Below the pieces are notes generated by a model. It ran no database searches. It was not told the origin of the DNA and worked only from the letters and a program-made list of their open reading frames with translations. This document shows positions 60,994 to 64,000 of a DNA stretch of 64,000 nt, one piece after another; the first letter of the stretch is position 1, and every line of letters begins with the position of its first letter. The DNA is from Schlesneria sphaerica. GTDB lineage: Bacteria > Planctomycetota > Planctomycetia > Planctomycetales > Planctomycetaceae. The stretch spans positions 1,984,001 to 2,048,000 of the forward strand of contig NZ_CP172346.1 in the NCBI RefSeq assembly GCF_044336245.1. The letters are read 5' to 3'. A program made the translations under genes and the position numbers.

Positions 60994-62700
60994 CTAGAAG
61001 CCTCCCATGCCGCCCATCCCCATTCCTCCCATGCCACCCATTCCCATGCCGCCCATTCCACCCATTCCTCCCATGCCGCCGTCGTGGTGGTCGTCATGGT
61101 GGTGATCGTCGGACTTTGGCTTTGGTGCATCGACGACGATCGAATCGGTCGTCAGCAACAGGCAGGCCACGCTCGACGCGTTCTGCAGCGCCGAACGGAC
61201 AACCTTGGCAGGATCAACGACGCCGAAGTCGAACATATCGCCATAACGCTCGTTCAAGGCGTCGTAGCCGTAGGATTTGTCCTTCGACTTCTTCACGTTG
61301 TTGGCGACGACAGCCCCATCCAGGCCTGCGTTCTCGGCAATTGTGCGCAGTGGCATTTCGAGAACTGTCTTGATCAGCGACACGCCGTGTTGCTCGTCAC
61401 CATTCAACTTGAGCTTCTCGACTGCGGGAAGGCAGCGGAGCAGGGCGACACCACCACCAGGAACAATCCCTTCCTCAATCGCGGCTCGCGTTGCAGCAAG
61501 AGCATCGTCGATCAGGTCCTTGCGTTCCTTCATTTCCGTTTCGGTGTGGGCACCGACACTGATCTGAGCGACGCCACCGGCCAGCTTGGCCAGGCGTTCC
61601 TGCAGCTTTTCGCGATCGTATTCGCTGTCGGTCTTGGTAATTTCGGAACGAATCTGAGCTGCACGCCCTTCGATTTCTGCCTTTTTACCAGCCCCTTGAA
61701 CGACGGTGGTGTTCTCAGCGTCGATTCGGATCTTCTTGGCAACGCCCAGGTCCGAAAGCTCGACGTTCTCGAGCTTCAGGCCCAAATCCTTGAAGATCGC
61801 CTTTCCGCCGGTGAGGACGGCGATATCTTCAAGCATGGCTTTGCGGCGATCGCCATAACCAGGAGCCTTGACCGCACAGACCTTGAGGATGCCGCGCATC
61901 TTGTTGACGACCAGCGTCGCCAGAGCTTCGCCATCGACGTCTTCTGCAATAATCAGCAGCGGAACGCCAGCCTTGGAGGTCTTTTCGAGCAGTGGAACCA
62001 GCGACTTGGCACTGCTGATTTTTTCTTCGTAAATCAGAACGCGGCAAGAATCGAGTTCGACAGTCTGGCTGTCCTGATCGGTGACGAAGTGAGGAGACAA
62101 ATAGCCTCGCTCGAACTGCATCCCCTCAACCAGTTCAACTTCCGTCGAAATCTGGCGTCCTTCTTCAACAGTGATGACGCCGTCTTTACCCACCTTCATC
62201 AGGGCGTCAGACAGAATCTTGCCGACTTCGGGGTCATTGTTTCCCGCGATGCTGGCAACTTCTGCAACGGCCTTTCTGTCATTTGCCTTCACTTCTTTCG
62301 AGAGCTTTCGCAGCTCTTCGGTCACCGCGTCAACGGCCTTCTGAACACCACGGCTCAGAGCCATCGGATCGCAACCGCTGGCGATGTATCGGAGGCCATT
62401 CTTGTAGATCGCCTCAGCCAGTACGGTGGCGGTCGTGGTCCCGTCCCCAGCAACATCGCCCGTCTTAGAAGCAGCTTCTTTCACGAGCTGCACGCCCATG
62501 TTCTGAAACTTGTCTTCGAGATCGATGTCCTGAGCGACAGTCACGCCGTCCTTTGTGACTTTTGGTGAACCCCAACCCTTATCAAGCACCGCGTTGCGGC
62601 CTCGAGGTCCGAGCGTGCTTTTCACCGCTCGCGACAACTTTGAAACGCCCTCCAACAGGCTTTTCCGGGCTTCTTCATCAAAACTGATCAGTTTGGCCAC
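60994..62700 (-). CDS. groEL: 60 kDa chaperonin GroEL with His-rich and GGM tail
   Basis: The 568-aa protein has the complete GroEL body: STLGPRGRNAVLDKGWGSP, DVAGDGTTTATVLAEAIY, EEGIVPGGGVALLRCLP and LLTTDSIVVDAP. It then carries a tail of unusual form: KSDDHHHDDHHDGGMGGMGG with further GMGGM units to the final F. The His/Asp stretch before the GGM repeats could bind metal. The start is GTG 62700, with GAGGAG five bases upstream. It is first in the chaperone cluster; its promoter must lie in 62701-63225. It is 30 residues longer than its paralogue 3' of groES, from which it differs throughout, so they are old duplicates. Confidence 0.95.
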   Translation of the reverse strand: MAKLISFDEEARKSLLEGVSKLSRAVKSTLGPRGRNAVLDKGWGSPKVTKDGVTVAQDIDLEDKFQNMGVQLVKEAASKTGDVAGDGTTTATVLAEAIYKNGLRYIASGCDPMALSRGVQKAVDAVTEELRKLSKEVKANDRKAVAEVASIAGNNDPEVGKILSDALMKVGKDGVITVEEGRQISTEVELVEGMQFERGYLSPHFVTDQDSQTVELDSCRVLIYEEKISSAKSLVPLLEKTSKAGVPLLIIAEDVDGEALATLVVNKMRGILKVCAVKAPGYGDRRKAMLEDIAVLTGGKAIFKDLGLKLENVELSDLGVAKKIRIDAENTTVVQGAGKKAEIEGRAAQIRSEITKTDSEYDREKLQERLAKLAGGVAQISVGAHTETEMKERKDLIDDALAATRAAIEEGIVPGGGVALLRCLPAVEKLKLNGDEQHGVSLIKTVLEMPLRTIAENAGLDGAVVANNVKKSKDKSYGYDALNERYGDMFDFGVVDPAKVVRSALQNASSVACLLLTTDSIVVDAPKPKSDDHHHDDHHDGGMGGMGGMGGMGMGGMGGMGMGGMGGF

Positions 62701-63225
62701 AGCGACTCCTCAACCAACAAGACAGACTTGATGGGACGACTCATAACTCACAGATGACACCCGAGGCGGTCTCAGGTGAAGTAGATCGATGCGTGTCAGT
62801 TCCGCCAACACGGCCGACAATTCGACACACGCACCGACTCAGCAAGCTGCGTGCCGGTAATTTCACGAGAGACACAAGTATCGAATTTATAATAGGTTAC
62901 AGACATTACAGCAGAACATCAACAACTCCACGCTGCCATGTTGGCAGCATCAGCGCTTCTGCAGACGGCCTGGCGACATACGAGGTCATTCGCTTGGCTG
63001 CCACACTGAGATCACGGTGAGGTGGACCAAAAGCTCCTGTGGGCGTCGCCCTTGCGGAAGGAAGGCCCCCTTCCTGTGCAAAGGGAGAAATAAATTGCTC
63101 TATGACCGCACATCGAGATGCAGTAGATACAGCATCGAGGCCACGAAGCAGCGAACAACCGCACACTCCCACCCGCCAGAAATCATTTCACACTTGCCGC
63201 TCGGCTCGCTCCGCAAGGATGATCC
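62701..63225. other. Divergent spacer upstream of the chaperone cluster and fliJ-like gene
   Basis: No gene was supported. An AT-rich spot holds TATAAT at 62888-62893 (plus strand), and the opposite strand reads TATTAT there, so promoters on either strand are possible. A 7-bp hairpin lies at 62932-62948 (GCTGCCA, TGGCAGC). CIRCE was not found. Confidence 0.4.
62884..62896. promoter_or_regulatory. AT-rich candidate promoter spot
   Basis: The short run AATTTATAATAGG stands out in the GC-rich spacer and resembles a -10 box. It lies about 190 bases upstream of the first groEL and 330 bases before the fliJ-like gene. No good -35 was found at standard spacing. Confidence 0.25.
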
Positions 63226-63666
63226 ATGTCTTTTCAATTTTCACTGCAATCCGTGTTGAAAGTCCGTCAGTCCGAAAGAAACGAGCTGCGTCAGGCAGTG
63301 TCTCTGCTGGAACGCGACCATGCCGCAGCGGTTCAGGCGGGCGAATCACTCCACGCCACACGGGACAAGGTTCTCGAAGAACTTCGCAACCTGAACGACG
63401 CAGAGGCGTTGTCACCCGAACAGATCGCCACACGCCATCGGTACTGCGAACAACTTGGACGCGAACTTCTGCAACTGCAGGCGACCATCCGACTCGCCAA
63501 ACGGAGATGGGATCTCGGCCTGAAAGAATTAATCGCCGTCGACCAATCGGTCAAAAGCCTGGAACGACTCGCGGAACGACAGCGATCCGAATACCTCCGA
63601 TCCAGCCTGAAAGCAGAGCGTCTGGAATTCGACGACTCGCTCCGCTCCCACCGCCGGGTTGCGTAG
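63226..63666 (+). CDS. FliJ-like coiled-coil flagellar protein
   Basis: The 146-aa product starts FQFSLQSVLKVRQSERNELR, close to the FliJ N-terminus (FRLQPVLKLRExERDE), and is helical with heptad repeats throughout (AAVQAGESLHATRDKVLEEL; LELQATIRLAKRRWD-like). FliJ is a soluble chaperone/stalk protein of the flagellar type III export ATPase FliI. The ATG has AAGGATGATCC before it. Its position at the window edge may mean that a flagellar cluster continues to the right, but nothing in the last 334 bases proves that. Weak alternative: an unrelated coiled-coil protein. Confidence 0.65.
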   Translation: MSFQFSLQSVLKVRQSERNELRQAVSLLERDHAAAVQAGESLHATRDKVLEELRNLNDAEALSPEQIATRHRYCEQLGRELLQLQATIRLAKRRWDLGLKELIAVDQSVKSLERLAERQRSEYLRSSLKAERLEFDDSLRSHRRVA

Positions 63667-64000
63667 AAGCCGCGTTACACGTGTCGCGGAACCAGCCAGA
63701 CACCCTCGGGACATGGACGGAACGCAGCGCCTGATCACCCGGCGTTGTCACCTCGTTCTCCGGCAATCCAGCCAGTCGTGTTTCATCGGCAGCCAATGGA
63801 ACAGGAACCTCGAAGAACAGCGAGCATGCCAGACCACCGTCTGCTCGTTGCTTCTTTGCGTCCCCGCTGCTTCTTTGCATCGTATTGGAGCAGCGACAAT
63901 TGGTCTCCCTTCCGACGCGCGTGCATTTTCTTGCTTGCGGCGTCACCCAGACTCGCTCATGTGACAATGGGCCACTAGAATCCCCCGAGGTCCTAGAGAT
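63667..64000. other. Right-edge spacer
   Basis: No supported gene in the last 334 bases. TTGCTTCTTTGC and CTGCTTCTTTGC repeat near 63847-63877. Frames on both strands look random. Confidence 0.35.

Noticed and set aside
61084..62568. Plus-strand frame of 494 codons over the other groEL
   Set aside because: Antisense shadow of groEL, with no matching family.
62701..63225. CIRCE operator for the groEL cluster
   Set aside because: No TTAGCACTC-N9-GAGTGCTAA or close variant was seen on either strand.
63739..63967. Possible gene after the fliJ-like gene
   Set aside because: Frames on both strands are short, cysteine- and arginine-rich, and have no family resemblance to flagellar genes.

Overview
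The window reads as a stretch of bacterial chromosome of moderately high GC, most likely from a planctomycete of the Planctomycetales. This is inferred from the gene set, not from a marker gene: a signal peptidase I enlarged by a zinc ribbon and a long insert, several secreted gluzincin-type metallopeptidases, a Tat-exported Gfo/Idh/MocA oxidoreductase, two GroEL genes around one GroES, a HAMP-repeat histidine kinase, and loosely packed genes on both strands with many TTG or GTG starts. No rRNA, tRNA, CRISPR array, insertion sequence or prophage was found. The gene content looks like housekeeping chromosome with some unusual proteins, not a mobile island.

Layout. 1-11.9 kb: a secreted zinc metalloprotease cut by the left edge, XerC/D recombinase, ATP-type PEP carboxykinase, an altered glucosamine-6-phosphate deaminase-like protein, a coiled-coil protein, a divergent TrmB-like methyltransferase, a gluzincin peptidase and a thioesterase-crotonase fusion. 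11.9-21.2 kb: two hybrid histidine kinases on the minus strand; the larger (2385 aa) has 14 near-identical 92-residue HAMP-type repeats, a GAF domain, a kinase core and three receiver domains. 22-28.4 kb: DAHP synthase, APS kinase, a FabG-like reductase coupled to a CoA-transferase, and an aldehyde dehydrogenase. 28.5-32 kb: a minus-strand group of LptB-like ATPase, signal peptidase I and a single-domain response regulator. 32.6-42.3 kb: SpoVR, a Tat oxidoreductase, a YkgJ-type cysteine-cluster protein, HisRS, a PP2C phosphatase with membrane anchor, a small membrane protein and a lipoprotein peptidase. 43-47.8 kb: an RND adaptor and a CzcA-type pump. 48-50.8 kb: prmC, prfA and rpmE. 51-56.4 kb: a DtxR-like regulator, a COX3-like protein, an ExbB/TolQ-like protein, inositol-3-phosphate synthase and a membrane protein. 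57-62.7 kb: the chaperone cluster groEL-groES-groEL-dnaJ-grpE. 63.2 kb: a FliJ-like protein.

Functional links visible in the sequence: prmC modifies the release factor encoded by its neighbour prfA; dnaJ and grpE overlap by one base and follow the chaperonin genes on the same strand; the reductase and CoA-transferase share a TAATG stop/start; the RND adaptor and pump form a heavy-metal efflux pair without an outer-membrane partner nearby; the two hybrid kinases lie in tandem and may belong to one phosphorelay. The most unusual item is the poly-HAMP kinase. Also notable are the signal peptidase insert, the thioesterase-crotonase fusion, and two enzymes (NagB-like and TrmB-like) whose family signature motifs are altered.
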